Counted from the stretch's first letter, positions 43,699 through 51,632 are shown. The stretch is 64,000 nt of DNA from Rhodopseudomonas sp. (GCA_016124795.1 WGNB01000018.1:62001-126000), one strand, 5' to 3'. Notes: generated by a model not told the origin, from the letters alone. Numbers and translations are program-made.

Positions 43699-44324
43699 TC
43701 TTCAATCTCCTGTGCTGTGGCTTCGATGGTTACGGGTTCGCTGTCATCGGCGATCGCACGCGGCTTGTGCTCGACGGGCCGAATGACATTGAAGCCAAGG
43801 GCGCGACCGATCGCGGCCAGTTGGCTTTCCTCGCGCTGTTCTTCGACAATCCGGGATGGGTCTTTGAACCGATCCTTGCGCCTGTTGATGAGCCAGAATT
43901 TGCCGGCGTTCACATCGGCGGGGACGTGTTCGAGGACTTCGACACGGACAGGATTGCCCTCGTACTGGAAGACCTTCTCGGTCACGTATTCGTACCCAAT
44001 CGCGCGCTGGGCGAAGGCCCGCTCGACCTGACCGTCGAACTGGTCTTTGCCTGCTGCTACGGACTCGGCAAAGTCTATGTTCGCCTGGCCCCATGCCCAG
44101 ATGGTCGACTGAGCGACACCGAACGCGAGCGCAAGGTCCGCATCGGTCGCGCCTCTCACACAGAGGTTGCGCGCGATCTTGGCGTACTCGGGCTTGTATT
44201 TGGTCTGCGCCCCGCCGCCCTTGTTGCCAACGGCGTTTTTATTGCCTTTCGGCGCACCGGCACCGGGTTTGCGCTTTCGGCGCGCCGTGGTCTTCTCAGT
44301 GCTGTCGGTGGCCTTCGTAACCAT
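43695..44324 (-). CDS. Terminase small subunit
   Basis: About 209 residues (a GTG 18 nt earlier is also possible). A basic N-terminus (RRKRKPGAGAPKGNKNAVGN) is followed by a helix-turn-helix region (YAKIARNLCVRGATDADLALAFGVAQSTIWAWG, about 50-80) and a C-terminal oligomerisation-like part (about 115-170). It would recognise the pac site. It is the most upstream packaging gene of the late operon. A likely pac site within it cannot be read directly. Confidence 0.78.
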   Translation of the reverse strand: MVTKATDSTEKTTARRKRKPGAGAPKGNKNAVGNKGGGAQTKYKPEYAKIARNLCVRGATDADLALAFGVAQSTIWAWGQANIDFAESVAAGKDQFDGQVERAFAQRAIGYEYVTEKVFQYEGNPVRVEVLEHVPADVNAGKFWLINRRKDRFKDPSRIVEEQREESQLAAIGRALGFNVIRPVEHKPRAIADDSEPVTIEATAQEIEE

Positions 44325-44582
44325 GCCGCATGGTGTAACCACACTCGCTTTGTTCGGCAGGCCGGGCTCTGGGCTTATCCCACGCAGGTTGGCTTAATCC
44401 ACCGGCGATGGCGGCGAACACAATAGCGCGCATTGCCTTTCTAAGCGGCTCTGAGTGCGGTAATGGTTGCGGCGTCGTTGTGTGCCGCCTGTGTCCTCGC
44501 TGGCTCGCCGGCACCAACGATAAGGCCCCGGAGACGCCAATCTCCGGGGCCGAACATTTGGGTGTCGTCAACGATATAGTGG
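44325..44582. other. Intergenic gap upstream of packaging genes
   Basis: 258 bp between the small-gene cluster and TerS. Contains one strong stem-loop (44524-44551) and no convincing gene; the frame at 44296-44619 lacks a ribosome site and reads as low-grade sequence. A late promoter for the packaging operon would be expected here, but I see no clear consensus. Confidence 0.5.
44524..44551 (-). terminator. Terminator-like hairpin ending the small-gene cluster
   Basis: GGCCCCGGAGA / TCTCCGGGGCC, an 11-bp stem with a 6-nt loop, followed on the minus strand by TTATCGTTGG. It separates early/middle from late leftward transcription and could be an antitermination point. Confidence 0.6.
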
Positions 44583-44777
44583 TTACGGGCGCTCGCCCGA
44601 GCCCTTGCAGGTTTCGCACTTGCAGCCGTCGCAGGTCGGACAGGTCATGGTGCCGCCATCTTCCTCGTCATCGACCCAGCCATTGCCTTGGCATTCGGGG
44701 CAGTCGGCAAAGTCCATTCCGGTGCCGTCGCATTCCTCACATTTCCAGTCGTCGAGCTTTGGTGTGGGCTGGCTCAT
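44583..44777 (-). CDS. DnaJ-type zinc-finger protein
   Basis: 64 residues. Four CxxC units (CEECDGTG, CPECQGNG, CPTCDG, CETCKGSG) reproduce the DnaJ/Hsp40 central Cys-rich domain, which binds two zinc ions and unfolded substrates. There is no J-domain here. The start ATG directly follows the preceding stop (TAACCATG). Confidence 0.7.
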   Translation of the reverse strand: MSQPTPKLDDWKCEECDGTGMDFADCPECQGNGWVDDEEDGGTMTCPTCDGCKCETCKGSGERP

Positions 44778-44779
44778 GG

Positions 44780-45010
44780 TTACGCGGCTCGTGCCCGGTC
44801 GATCAGTTCTGCCGGCTGGTCGCCCGCCGCGTTCAGCACGTCGGCGATTTCCTCGGCGGTGCCGACGTGGGCAATCAGGCCATCGGAAAGGCTGATAAGC
44901 GCTCGCTGCGATTTTTCGACCATGAATCCGATGATCCATCGCTCCTTGCGGCCCTTCCTTCCGGCGATCTGGCCGGGCACGATATCGAGAGGCTCCCAAA
45001 CGACTTTCAT
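44780..45010 (-). CDS. Small hypothetical protein
   Basis: 76 residues: beta-like start (MKVVWEPLDIVPGQIAGRKG), then helical (EEIADVLNAAGDQPAEL). No family recognised. Separated by 2 nt from both neighbouring genes. Confidence 0.55.
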   Translation of the reverse strand: MKVVWEPLDIVPGQIAGRKGRKERWIIGFMVEKSQRALISLSDGLIAHVGTAEEIADVLNAAGDQPAELIDRARAA

Positions 45011-45012
45011 AG

Positions 45013-45201
45013 TTACGCTCTCTTCGGTTCGATGTTGATCTCTGGATACTTCGCCTTGAACTGCTCGACCGTCATGACTTCTTGGGTCTCAATGGCGGTT
45101 GCCTTGCTCCAATCGAGCGCCGGCAGTTCTTCCCCAGGGGGGAACCATCTGGTATGCCCGACCTGCCCCATTTCCAGAGTGTGAACCCTGATCAGACGCA
45201 T
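45013..45201 (-). CDS. Small hypothetical protein
   Basis: 62 residues from the ATG with AAGGGAAACG upstream. RLIRVHTLEMGQVGHTRWFPPGEELP is followed by a helical end (MTVEQFKAKYPEI). Upstream in-frame codons lie in the Lar-like gene. Confidence 0.55.
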   Translation of the reverse strand: MRLIRVHTLEMGQVGHTRWFPPGEELPALDWSKATAIETQEVMTVEQFKAKYPEINIEPKRA

Positions 45202-45212
45202 TTTCGTTTCCC

Positions 45213-45428
45213 TTACTGGTTGGTATGAGTTCCGACGCGGCGGTTCCAAGCCTCGATGAGAAGCTCGCGCCGATAGCGATTTGGGAACGTAGCGCCGCAG
45301 TCGTAGCAGCACATCGACCAAACATCATCGTCGCAATGTAACCGGGAGCGGCTGATTTTTCCGTGGTTATCGCAGCGAATATCTTGGCTGCCGCAAAAGG
45401 GGCATGGCTTGAATTTTGTATCGGGCAC
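45213..45428 (-). CDS. Lar-like restriction alleviation protein
   Basis: 71 residues. KPCPFCGS near the start, a central CCYDCGATFPNR and the C-terminal LLIEAWNRR are the signature of the Lar family. Rac-prophage Lar modulates type I restriction-modification by stimulating methylation. Here it would protect newly replicated phage DNA. The start is close to the release-factor-like gene (9-nt gap). Confidence 0.72.
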   Translation of the reverse strand: MPDTKFKPCPFCGSQDIRCDNHGKISRSRLHCDDDVWSMCCYDCGATFPNRYRRELLIEAWNRRVGTHTNQ

Positions 45429-45437
45429 TGGCCGCTC

Positions 45438-45677
45438 CTACTTGCGAAAGTGCGGCGATGTGAGCCCGCCGAGGATCATGTCCATGGCGATGGCGCGGTT
45501 GCGGTGCTGCGAGCGGTCGCCGTCCGCCTCTGCCACAAGTTTGCTCGGGATATGCGTCACGCGCACGCCACTTTCGGTACCGACATGCTGCCCTCCGGGC
45601 GGCTGGCGGTGCAGGGCTTCTACCTTTAAATCCTCGTCGGCCAAGGTTGCGATGACATTCATAAAGCGGTCAGTCAT
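45438..45677 (-). CDS. Class I release-factor-like GGQ protein
   Basis: 79 residues. QPPGGQHVGTESGVRVTHIPSKLVAEADGDRSQHRNRAIAM matches the GGQ domain of class I peptide-release factors and ArfB/ICT1-type hydrolases, with GGQ and the conserved RSQHxNRxxA. There is no codon-recognition domain or long basic C-terminal tail. It could hydrolyse peptidyl-tRNA in stalled ribosomes. Similar proteins exist in other phages. Confidence 0.7.
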   Translation of the reverse strand: MTDRFMNVIATLADEDLKVEALHRQPPGGQHVGTESGVRVTHIPSKLVAEADGDRSQHRNRAIAMDMILGGLTSPHFRK

Positions 45678-45859
45678 GAGTACGATTCCTCCGTTTTGAT
45701 CTCGATAGCGCGCCGGACATCGGGCTCTCCGAGGCCGGACGCCACCACCTCGCGCGCGCCGGCCACATCGATGTATTTCTGCGTATCGCGGTCAAAAATG
45801 ACCACGGGCGCGTGCGGGTCCAATTTCAGGAGGATGTTGATGAGGTCGCTGGCCTTCAT
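45674..45859 (-). CDS. Small hypothetical protein
   Basis: 61 residues from the ATG preceded by GGAGAAGCAACT. MKASDLINILLKLDPHAPVVIFDRDTQKYIDV resembles a family of small phage proteins (LxxLDPxxPV), function unknown. Stop overlaps the next start by 4 bp. Confidence 0.6.
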   Translation of the reverse strand: MKASDLINILLKLDPHAPVVIFDRDTQKYIDVAGAREVVASGLGEPDVRRAIEIKTEESYS

Positions 45860-46278
45860 AGTTGCTTCTCCATCGTGATTGCGGCGCGCAGCACTTCGAC
45901 GAATTCGGCGTGTGGTCCGGTGCCCACAACGGCCCCAATGCGCCATTTCTGCTTATGGGGCCACCAGTCGGCCAGGACACGGCCTCTCCCGGCGCGGGCC
46001 TTCTCCCGAACCTGCCAGTGATAGGCGTCGTTCTGCCGGACGGTTCCGAACTGCTCGATCTTCTTGCGCAGGCCGGGTGTGAGCTTAAAGACGGTCGGCC
46101 CGGCCCGGCGGGTCTTCGGCCTACCGGTGAGATCGCTCATACTCAGGCCAAGCTCGTCGAAACCGTCGCCATAGTCGAGCCCGGCGATCTCATGCGCCAT
46201 GGCGAAAGCTGCGCCGTCCGGCATGTCGTCTGGAACGAGATCGAGCGCGTCATTGAAGCTCATGCGCTGCCGGCTCAT
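45856..46278 (-). CDS. Hypothetical protein
   Basis: 140 residues from the ATG that overlaps the preceding stop (ATGA). N-terminus helical (FNDALDLVPDDMPDGAAFAMAHEIAGL); later a basic, Trp-containing stretch (ARAGRGRVLADWWPHKQKWRIGAVVG). No family recognised. Confidence 0.5.
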   Translation of the reverse strand: MSRQRMSFNDALDLVPDDMPDGAAFAMAHEIAGLDYGDGFDELGLSMSDLTGRPKTRRAGPTVFKLTPGLRKKIEQFGTVRQNDAYHWQVREKARAGRGRVLADWWPHKQKWRIGAVVGTGPHAEFVEVLRAAITMEKQL

Positions 46279-46931
46279 GATGCATCCGCCTTTTCCGCCG
46301 CCTTGAGCGCGTCGGTGATTTTGTCGATCTGCGGGGCGAGGCGGTGCAGCGTATCGGCCAGCCACTGGTAGTCGTCGGGGATATCGGCCCGCGTCACGCG
46401 CCCGCTCTCGATCATGTCGGACAGGCCATCGTACAGCTTGCCGTATTCCGCGATCAGGGCCAGCGCCTCGTCTTTGGTTACCGGCTCGGGGTAGCATTCC
46501 TCGATCTCGATTTCTTCCATCACGAGCATAAATTGATCGGGATCGTCCCGGTCCGCACGCTCATTATCGGCCATGGTCTGCCGGGCAATGAATTCGGCTT
46601 CGTCGCAGTTGGTGGCTTCGACGTGATCGCTCCATGTGCCGGACTCGTCGTTGGAATAGCGCCCGTAGATCGCATACCGCTGGCGCGGCTGATCGGTGAT
46701 AAGGTCGAGCCAGATCACGGTGAACTCGTCGGCCACCTCATCGAGACGATCGGAATAATCGCTGTCAGAGCCGAAGCTCTCGTAGTCGACGTAACGAGAC
46801 GCCAGATCGAGAGCGGCAGCGTCGGCGATCTCATCGTAGACCGGCACAAAATCGTTATCCCGATTGATCTCGACAGTGGTTGTCAGTTCGCCGTGATCCT
46901 TGTGGGTCGTGGTGCATTTGAATTTGGTCAT
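46275..46931 (-). CDS. Acidic hypothetical protein
   Basis: 218 residues, start after GAGGATTAC. Strongly acidic in the middle and composed of a beta-rich first half (CTTTHKDHGELTTTVEIN) and helical C-terminus. Acidic composition would be compatible with a DNA mimic, but no such family is recognised. Confidence 0.5.
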   Translation of the reverse strand: MTKFKCTTTHKDHGELTTTVEINRDNDFVPVYDEIADAAALDLASRYVDYESFGSDSDYSDRLDEVADEFTVIWLDLITDQPRQRYAIYGRYSNDESGTWSDHVEATNCDEAEFIARQTMADNERADRDDPDQFMLVMEEIEIEECYPEPVTKDEALALIAEYGKLYDGLSDMIESGRVTRADIPDDYQWLADTLHRLAPQIDKITDALKAAEKADAS

Positions 46932-46975
46932 GTAATCCTCGCTGTTGGTTGCTCCCGGCGCCAACCGGGCTGTAG

Positions 46976-47218
46976 CTACGCGGCTTCGATATCGGTATTG
47001 CGCACGATGGCGATGATAGTCATGGCCGGCGATAGCGAAACAGCCGGCAGATTGGGGTTGTCGAATGACAGCCCTGAAACGGCGACTTCGCCTTCGGAGT
47101 CTGCGATATCCGGCGACTTGCCTTTCAGGCCGCAGGCAATTCTCCGGGCCTGCTCCGGGCTGTTCGCCTTGATGTAGGCGGTCGCGCAGACGCGCATATC
47201 GACGCGGTAGATGTTCAT
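46976..47218 (-). CDS. Small hypothetical protein
   Basis: 80 residues, start after TAGGAGATTACCG. The first half (MNIYRVDMRVCATAYIKANSPEQARRIA) has the alternating beta-helix pattern of small phage proteins with an ubiquitin-like or ferredoxin-like layout. No function assigned. Confidence 0.55.
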   Translation of the reverse strand: MNIYRVDMRVCATAYIKANSPEQARRIACGLKGKSPDIADSEGEVAVSGLSFDNPNLPAVSLSPAMTIIAIVRNTDIEAA

Positions 47219-47228
47219 CGGTAATCTC

Positions 47229-47417
47229 CTATTGAACGTCAGAGGGTTTGAGGTTTAGCCACACCATCAGGCGCAGCAGTTTGGCGGTGGCGAGCGGGAT
47301 GCGAGCCCCGTTCGCATAGGCGCTGACTTGGCGCAGGGATCGGCCGAGGAATTCGGCGGCGGCGGTCTGCGTCAGACCAAGGGCCTTGAGGGCGGCGCTG
47401 AATTGCTCTGGCGTCAC
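47229..47417 (-). CDS. Small HTH (XRE-like) regulator
   Basis: 62 residues from a GTG overlapping the preceding stop (GTGA). FSAALKALGLTQTAAAEFLGRSLRQVSAYANGARIPLATAKLLRLM holds a complete helix-turn-helix with the second helix at RQVSAYA. It is a one-domain DNA-binding protein, perhaps a middle-gene regulator. Confidence 0.68.
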   Translation of the reverse strand: MTPEQFSAALKALGLTQTAAAEFLGRSLRQVSAYANGARIPLATAKLLRLMVWLNLKPSDVQ

Positions 47418-47599
47418 GAGGCGCGCTCCCAGCGGCGGGAGAACCGGCCAAGCCATTCGCGTTGTTCTTCGGTCAGGCTCTCATCGAACAGGTGCTCGTC
47501 GGCGGAGCCGAGTTGTAGGCCGTTAATTACCTGCCAACGCCGGTATTCATAGATCAGCGCATAAAGTTCGATTGCCCGCGAGTCTCGATCTGCCGTCAT
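47414..47599 (-). CDS. Small hypothetical protein
   Basis: 61 residues, helical and charged (IELYALIYEYRRWQVINGLQLG). Start 2 nt after the preceding stop. No family recognised; co-translated with the HTH gene. Confidence 0.5.
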   Translation of the reverse strand: MTADRDSRAIELYALIYEYRRWQVINGLQLGSADEHLFDESLTEEQREWLGRFSRRWERAS

Positions 47600-47601
47600 G
47601 G

Positions 47602-48312
47602 TTATGACCCTTTCCCGATCCGCAGCACGCCGGCCGCGCCAGACACGGGACGCCCGAGACTGGCCTTGTCGGCGGCGCGCCGGCCTTCCGCCACCGCGCG
47701 CTCATCCATGTGCCGCGGTGCCGCCGCAGCCTCTTCGGTCAGCTTGATCCCCTTCTCTTTCATCAAAGCGGAGATTGCCGTGTCTTTGATTGCCACCAAG
47801 GCGCGGCTGTTGTCCGATGCCGTGTGCTCTGAGCCCCGCCGCAGATCAACCAGGCGTTCGGCGATGCGCGACGTGCAGCCGCTGACAAAACCGTTGATGA
47901 CGCGCCAGCGGGCGCTACCGACATACAGGCATTGCATCAGGTGCTCTGCCAGAGACGCCCTGACGTGCTCCGCTAAGGCATCGAGCAGCCAAGCCCCAAA
48001 TTCGGCGTCCGAACGCATTCCGCAGAACACAAAACCGCTCAGCGATCGCCAGCCCTCACAGCCGCAAAACGCGGCTACGCTGCCAGTGAGCGAAGCCTTG
48101 ATGTTGTGGGGATCGCTCGCGCCGGAGGCCGCAGATTGCAGGATCGCCTTTTCTTCCTTGGTGAGCCGCAGGTCTTCCGCCGTCACCTCGTAGGCGTCCA
48201 TCATCGCTTGAGCGCGAGCCAGCGCAGCAAGCGCCTCGGCCTCGGTGCAGCCATTCTCGACGGTCTTCGCCATCAGGCCGCGAATCTTATCGATCAAATT
48301 TTTCCGGTTCAT
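47602..48312 (-). CDS. DUF2786-like protein
   Basis: 236 residues from the ATG overlapping the preceding stop (ATGA). The opening MNRKNLIDKIRGLMAKTVENGCTEAEALAALARAQAMMDAY is the DUF2786 signature. A C-terminal part (about 85-180) resembles its usual partner region (FGAWLLDALAEHVRASL). Found in phages and plasmids; biochemical role unknown. Confidence 0.72.
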   Translation of the reverse strand: MNRKNLIDKIRGLMAKTVENGCTEAEALAALARAQAMMDAYEVTAEDLRLTKEEKAILQSAASGASDPHNIKASLTGSVAAFCGCEGWRSLSGFVFCGMRSDAEFGAWLLDALAEHVRASLAEHLMQCLYVGSARWRVINGFVSGCTSRIAERLVDLRRGSEHTASDNSRALVAIKDTAISALMKEKGIKLTEEAAAAPRHMDERAVAEGRRAADKASLGRPVSGAAGVLRIGKGS

Positions 48313-48935
48313 GCCGAAATCCTTTCGTGATCGCACCACATGCCACCCCACTGGTCAGCCATCGCTTCGGCGATTCCGGGGAAGAACCGGCTGCGCTCCT
48401 TCCAGCGGTGGGCCGAGGGCGGCATCTTGGCTACCCGCTGCTCGCGGCCTTCGACGATGTTGGTTGGCGTGAGCAGCGGCAGGTTCTTGAGCCAGAAGCA
48501 TGTGCGCTTCGTCTCGCCATGCCCGAACTGCCACGGCTGGACCGATTGCGCCGGCGGCGCGTAGTTCTCGATCAGAGCCTTGGCGTGGCGGTGCATGACC
48601 GGGTTCTCGACGCAGATGCGTTCAATCGGCGCGTTCCAGAACGATGAAAACAAGGCCGCGCCCTCCGCAAGGTCGGACCACATTTCGTCCTTGGTCTTGC
48701 CCGGCGGCGGCGTGGTCAGCCAGCGCACGCCGCTGTTGCAGAGACGAGTGCATGGCGGGTGGGCGACCATCAGCAGGTCCCAGCCGTCGCCGAGCAGATC
48801 GCGGGCGTCGCCGACGATGTGCTTGTTGCTACGGTCATCGGCCGGCAGCAGGTCGCAGGACCAAGCATCATGACCACGCATCGCAAAGGCGCGGCGGACA
48901 ATCCCAGAAAACTCGCAAGCGATGAGAACACGCAC
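48309..48935 (-). CDS. C5-cytosine methyltransferase-like protein
   Basis: 208 residues from GTG (GGAGGGCTGAGC upstream). MRVLIACEFSGIVRRAF holds a cofactor-binding-like Gly loop, and WDLLMVAHPPCTRLCNSGVRW contains the Pro-Cys motif of C5 methylases. Compared with full Dcm-type enzymes (>300 residues) it lacks a recognisable target-recognition region. Could modify phage DNA or act by sequestering targets; catalytic status is inferred. Confidence 0.65.
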   Translation of the reverse strand: MRVLIACEFSGIVRRAFAMRGHDAWSCDLLPADDRSNKHIVGDARDLLGDGWDLLMVAHPPCTRLCNSGVRWLTTPPPGKTKDEMWSDLAEGAALFSSFWNAPIERICVENPVMHRHAKALIENYAPPAQSVQPWQFGHGETKRTCFWLKNLPLLTPTNIVEGREQRVAKMPPSAHRWKERSRFFPGIAEAMADQWGGMWCDHERISA

Positions 48936-48937
48936 GC

Positions 48938-49129
48938 TCAGCCCTCCAACATGATGGTGTCGGACTGCTCGATGGCTGCGGCCAGGACGCGCGCCTCAAG
49001 GGCTTGGTCTATGAAAATTTGGCTAAGCCGCTCCGTGCCGGCGCTTTCCTTCATCAATTCGGCCGCTTCGTCATAGCGGGTTGCCGCCGAATATAAGCAG
49101 TTCGTCAATGTGCTCCTGCTCGCCTTCAT
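48938..49129 (-). CDS. Small hypothetical protein, first gene of cluster
   Basis: 63 residues from the ATG with GAGGGGAACGAG upstream. Helical throughout (TLTNCLYSAATRYDEAAELMKE). First gene downstream of the promoter at 49184-49212 and thus the start of the 44.5-49.1 kb cluster. Confidence 0.55.
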   Translation of the reverse strand: MKASRSTLTNCLYSAATRYDEAAELMKESAGTERLSQIFIDQALEARVLAAAIEQSDTIMLEG

Positions 49130-49183
49130 CTCGTTCCCCTCGCTGTTGGGCCTCGCCAAAGGCCGTTCAAGAACTACAGATAT

Positions 49184-49212
49184 TCTATACACGCAATTTC
49201 TACGTTGTGCAA
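49184..49212 (-). promoter_or_regulatory. Sigma-70-like promoter of middle cluster
   Basis: TTGCAC - 17 bp - TATAGA on the minus strand, 54 bp before the first gene. It lies in the only AT-rich gap between 44.5 and 53 kb and directly after a strong terminator. Confidence 0.65.
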
Positions 49213-49223
49213 TATTTGCGCAT

Positions 49224-49249
49224 AAAAAAAGAGGGGCCGAAGCCCCTCT
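49224..49249 (-). terminator. Rho-independent terminator
   Basis: AGAGGGGC / GCCCCTCT with a UUCG loop and seven T on the minus strand: a textbook terminator ending the replication-gene operon just upstream of the middle promoter. Confidence 0.88.
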
Positions 49250-49285
49250 ATTTCCGATATCCTGTATCGATGGATTGGCTCCGGG

Positions 49286-50095
49286 CTACTTCTCGTCCGG
49301 CTTGCGCGCACCCAGAATGACCGGGAAGCGGGTTTCACGGTCAGCGCGCGGGAGCTGGACCTTCGTCAACTCGCGCCCCCCCACAAAAGCATTCCAGGCG
49401 GAGACAAACAGGGCAAACCGCTGCTCCCTGCGCATGCGCTTCTCTGTCCCGATGCGATTGCGCAGCGCCAAAATAGGCGAGCCGGCGCGCAAATTCTCGC
49501 CGGTCCCGAAGCCGTCCAAGAATTCATCAGCCTTGTCACGATGCTTGAACGAGCCGAGGTACAGAAGCGCTGCCAATGGCGCGGCATAGCTGTTGGTCCA
49601 CCCCTTTCCGCGCCGGGCGAGATCGACCCACTCGACGATCTCGGGGTTTTCGTCGACGAAGGCGCGCACTTCGTGCTTCGGCGTAACCGCGCCGTGCATG
49701 AGGTTCCCTTTCCGGTAGCCGATGCAAAGCACGGCCGCCGCGCCAAGTGTCGCCGCGTTCTTGCCGTAATTCCCGATGCTCAGAATGTCCGATGACGTGC
49801 GCGTCATTCCCACGTCGATGGTGTCAAAGGCATCGTCACTCACGCCCTCGGTGACCAGTGTCTTGAACGGCATATCGGCCTCGATGCAGGCCCACAGCCG
49901 ATGTTGGCCATCGAGCAATCGCGTCTTCCCGAAGATGATGGACTCGCCGTTTTCCTTCCATTTGCCGGCCTTCATATCGCGGGCGTATTGATCGACGCGC
50001 TTGTTTTTAATCGGCCTGTTATGCACGTTCCATTCGGTCAACCAAACGGTCGCGATCTTCGGCGTGACTATCTTGGAGTAGGTCTGAATTGTCAT
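49286..50095 (-). CDS. ParB/Srx-fold-like protein
   Basis: 269 residues from the ATG after AGGAGATTGCCT. IIFGKTRLLDGQHRLWACIEAD (about 57-78) matches the ParB/Srx-fold DGQHR motif, which binds nucleotide in ParB and DndB-like proteins. The remainder is helical with VGMTRTSSDIL. Such phage proteins are annotated as ParB-like nucleases, but here the role is unknown. It ends before a strong terminator. Confidence 0.65.
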   Translation of the reverse strand: MTIQTYSKIVTPKIATVWLTEWNVHNRPIKNKRVDQYARDMKAGKWKENGESIIFGKTRLLDGQHRLWACIEADMPFKTLVTEGVSDDAFDTIDVGMTRTSSDILSIGNYGKNAATLGAAAVLCIGYRKGNLMHGAVTPKHEVRAFVDENPEIVEWVDLARRGKGWTNSYAAPLAALLYLGSFKHRDKADEFLDGFGTGENLRAGSPILALRNRIGTEKRMRREQRFALFVSAWNAFVGGRELTKVQLPRADRETRFPVILGARKPDEK

Positions 50096-50133
50096 AGGCA
50101 ATCTCCTGCTGAATTTGTCGTCGACGATGGCTG

Positions 50134-50313
50134 CTAGTCCGATTTCCCTTTCAACGCCGCCGCCATCCGCTCGCCGAGCAGCGTCTTGCCGGCCTGCCTT
50201 GGGGCTGTGACGTGCCGGCGGGCCGGCGCGTCCGGTTTGTGATCATGCGTCTCGGAAACGTATTGCCGAGGTGCATAGGTGCGGCTTCTCGCTTCAACGT
50301 GGCTTCGGCGCAT
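50134..50313 (-). CDS. 59-residue basic protein
   Basis: A short frame with GGAGGACGATGA before ATG. The product is strongly basic with little hydrophobic character (MRRSHVEARSRTYAPRQYV.., C-terminal KTLLGERMAAALKGKSD). It fills the gap between the ParB-like and DUF1376 genes. No family recognised; disordered or nucleic-acid binding are both possible. Confidence 0.55.
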   Translation of the reverse strand: MRRSHVEARSRTYAPRQYVSETHDHKPDAPARRHVTAPRQAGKTLLGERMAAALKGKSD

Positions 50314-50349
50314 TCATCGTCCTCCGTTTGGTTTATGTTAAATCGCGTC

Positions 50350-51297
50350 TCAGGCCGCGCCGGCCTCTACTTTTTTGACCCACCCCTTGCCATCGACAAA
50401 GGCGTATCCCTTGGCGGCCATGTCTGCGTCGAGCTTCGCCAGCCGGGCCGAATCCTCCGGGCTCGGCTGGTAATCCTTCCACCGCTTCTCGGTCAGCCAC
50501 GTCAGCGCGCGTGCGACAAACGGGGTTCCGACCTTATTCTCACGCGCTAGCTCGCGGGCGTATGATTTAGCGGACTCGATAATAACATCGGGGTCCTCGC
50601 CCGACTTGATCGCCGCGAGGAACTTGATTCTCGCCGGCTCTTTTGGATTGGCGCCCTGGCGCTTCGGGTAACTCTCCCAAAACTTTTGGAATAGAGCACC
50701 CCAGATCGCGCCGGCTGTCGCGACAGCGACCGCCGAAATATCTTTCTTGCTTAGATCATGTTCCCTTCCCTTCGCTTCCTCTCCCTTCCCTTCCCTTCCC
50801 TTCCCTTGGACAACGTTACGTTTGTCCGTGCCGTAATCGTCACGATCTCCGTTACGATCTACGTTACGATCTACGTCACGTTCAGGTGTCGACGGCTCTT
50901 GTGCACGCCGTCGCGCTTCCGTGGCGGCGGCGGTGCGCTTGCGCTGTGATTTCCGCTTACCGTCAGCCTCAAGCGCCTTTTCCGCGATTACCGGATGGTA
51001 AAGCCGCCCATCAGAGCAGAGCGTGAAGGCGTGGAGCGCGCCACTCTTGACCGCGCGCCACGCTTCGATATCGCGGCCAAAGCCGGCGAGGTTTGATAGA
51101 AGCCTGTCGTCGGTCGGTAAGCTCGCCGCCGGGACCTGATGCCACGCAGTACACCACAACAGGACAGCCGCGCGAAATGCATCTCCGGTGGAGAGGATGG
51201 CGATCTCGCTATCGCGCAACCTCACTACGTCGAGCGGCATGTACGGGAAATCCCGCAGGTCAAGATCGGGCGGCGTGAATGGTGCCGGCTCATCCAT
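50350..51297 (-). CDS. DUF1376/YdaU-like replication protein
   Basis: 315 residues. The first ~100 residues (LRDFPYMPLDVVRLRDSEIA, then FRAAVLLWCTAWHQVPAASLPTDDRLLSNLAGFG) are the DUF1376 domain of phage replication initiators. The middle (about 125-180) is a charged linker encoded by short repeats. The C-terminal ~110 residues (LFQKFWESYPKRQGANP, then ITWLTEKRWKDY-like) match the replisome-organiser C-terminal domain. With the DnaA-domain protein nearby it probably starts phage replication. Confidence 0.75.
   Translation of the reverse strand: MDEPAPFTPPDLDLRDFPYMPLDVVRLRDSEIAILSTGDAFRAAVLLWCTAWHQVPAASLPTDDRLLSNLAGFGRDIEAWRAVKSGALHAFTLCSDGRLYHPVIAEKALEADGKRKSQRKRTAAATEARRRAQEPSTPERDVDRNVDRNGDRDDYGTDKRNVVQGKGREGKGEEAKGREHDLSKKDISAVAVATAGAIWGALFQKFWESYPKRQGANPKEPARIKFLAAIKSGEDPDVIIESAKSYARELARENKVGTPFVARALTWLTEKRWKDYQPSPEDSARLAKLDADMAAKGYAFVDGKGWVKKVEAGAA
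50782..50807. repeat. Pentanucleotide repeat inside DUF1376 gene
   Basis: Five perfect TCCCT units plus one base on the plus strand, in the linker region (GKGREGKGEEAKGRE). A loss or gain of one unit shifts the reading frame, so phase variation is possible. A further partial tract lies 10 bp away. Confidence 0.7.
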
Positions 51298-51587
51298 TAC
51301 GGCAACATTCCAAGCGCGTGCATGTAGGTTTCGAGGATTTCCTCGCCCTCGCGCCGCTCGTCAGCGTCTTGCTTGCGCATCCGCACGATGGCGCGCAGGG
51401 CCTTGGCGTCGAAGCCGTTGCCTTTGGCCTCGGCGTAGACATTGCGAATGTCGTCGGAGGTCGCCTTCTTTTCTTCCTCAAGACGCTCGATACGCTCGAT
51501 GATCGCCTTGAGTTGATCCTTAGCGACCTGAGTATGGCCTTCGCCGGAGTTGTGACCGGCTCCGGGGCCAATATCGGGATCGGACAT
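51297..51587 (-). CDS. gapR: GapR-like nucleoid protein (DUF2312)
   Basis: 96 residues from the ATG after AGGAGAGAGC. Residues ~20-90 ([49 protein letters not shown]) match the DUF2312/GapR family. GapR is a host alphaproteobacterial protein that clamps overtwisted DNA ahead of polymerases and assists replication. Here it is phage-encoded, between the methylase-side genes and the DUF1376 gene. The start overlaps with the preceding gene by one base (TAATG at its end). Confidence 0.85.
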   Translation of the reverse strand: MSDPDIGPGAGHNSGEGHTQVAKDQLKAIIERIERLEEEKKATSDDIRNVYAEAKGNGFDAKALRAIVRMRKQDADERREGEEILETYMHALGMLP

Positions 51588-51632
51588 TTTGCTCTCTCCT
51601 ACGGTGGTGGTGGGGACGCGGCACAAAGCTGG

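Noticed and set aside
44296-44619. A 107-codon leftward frame.
   Set aside because: It overlaps a strong hairpin, lacks a ribosome site and has low protein-like character.
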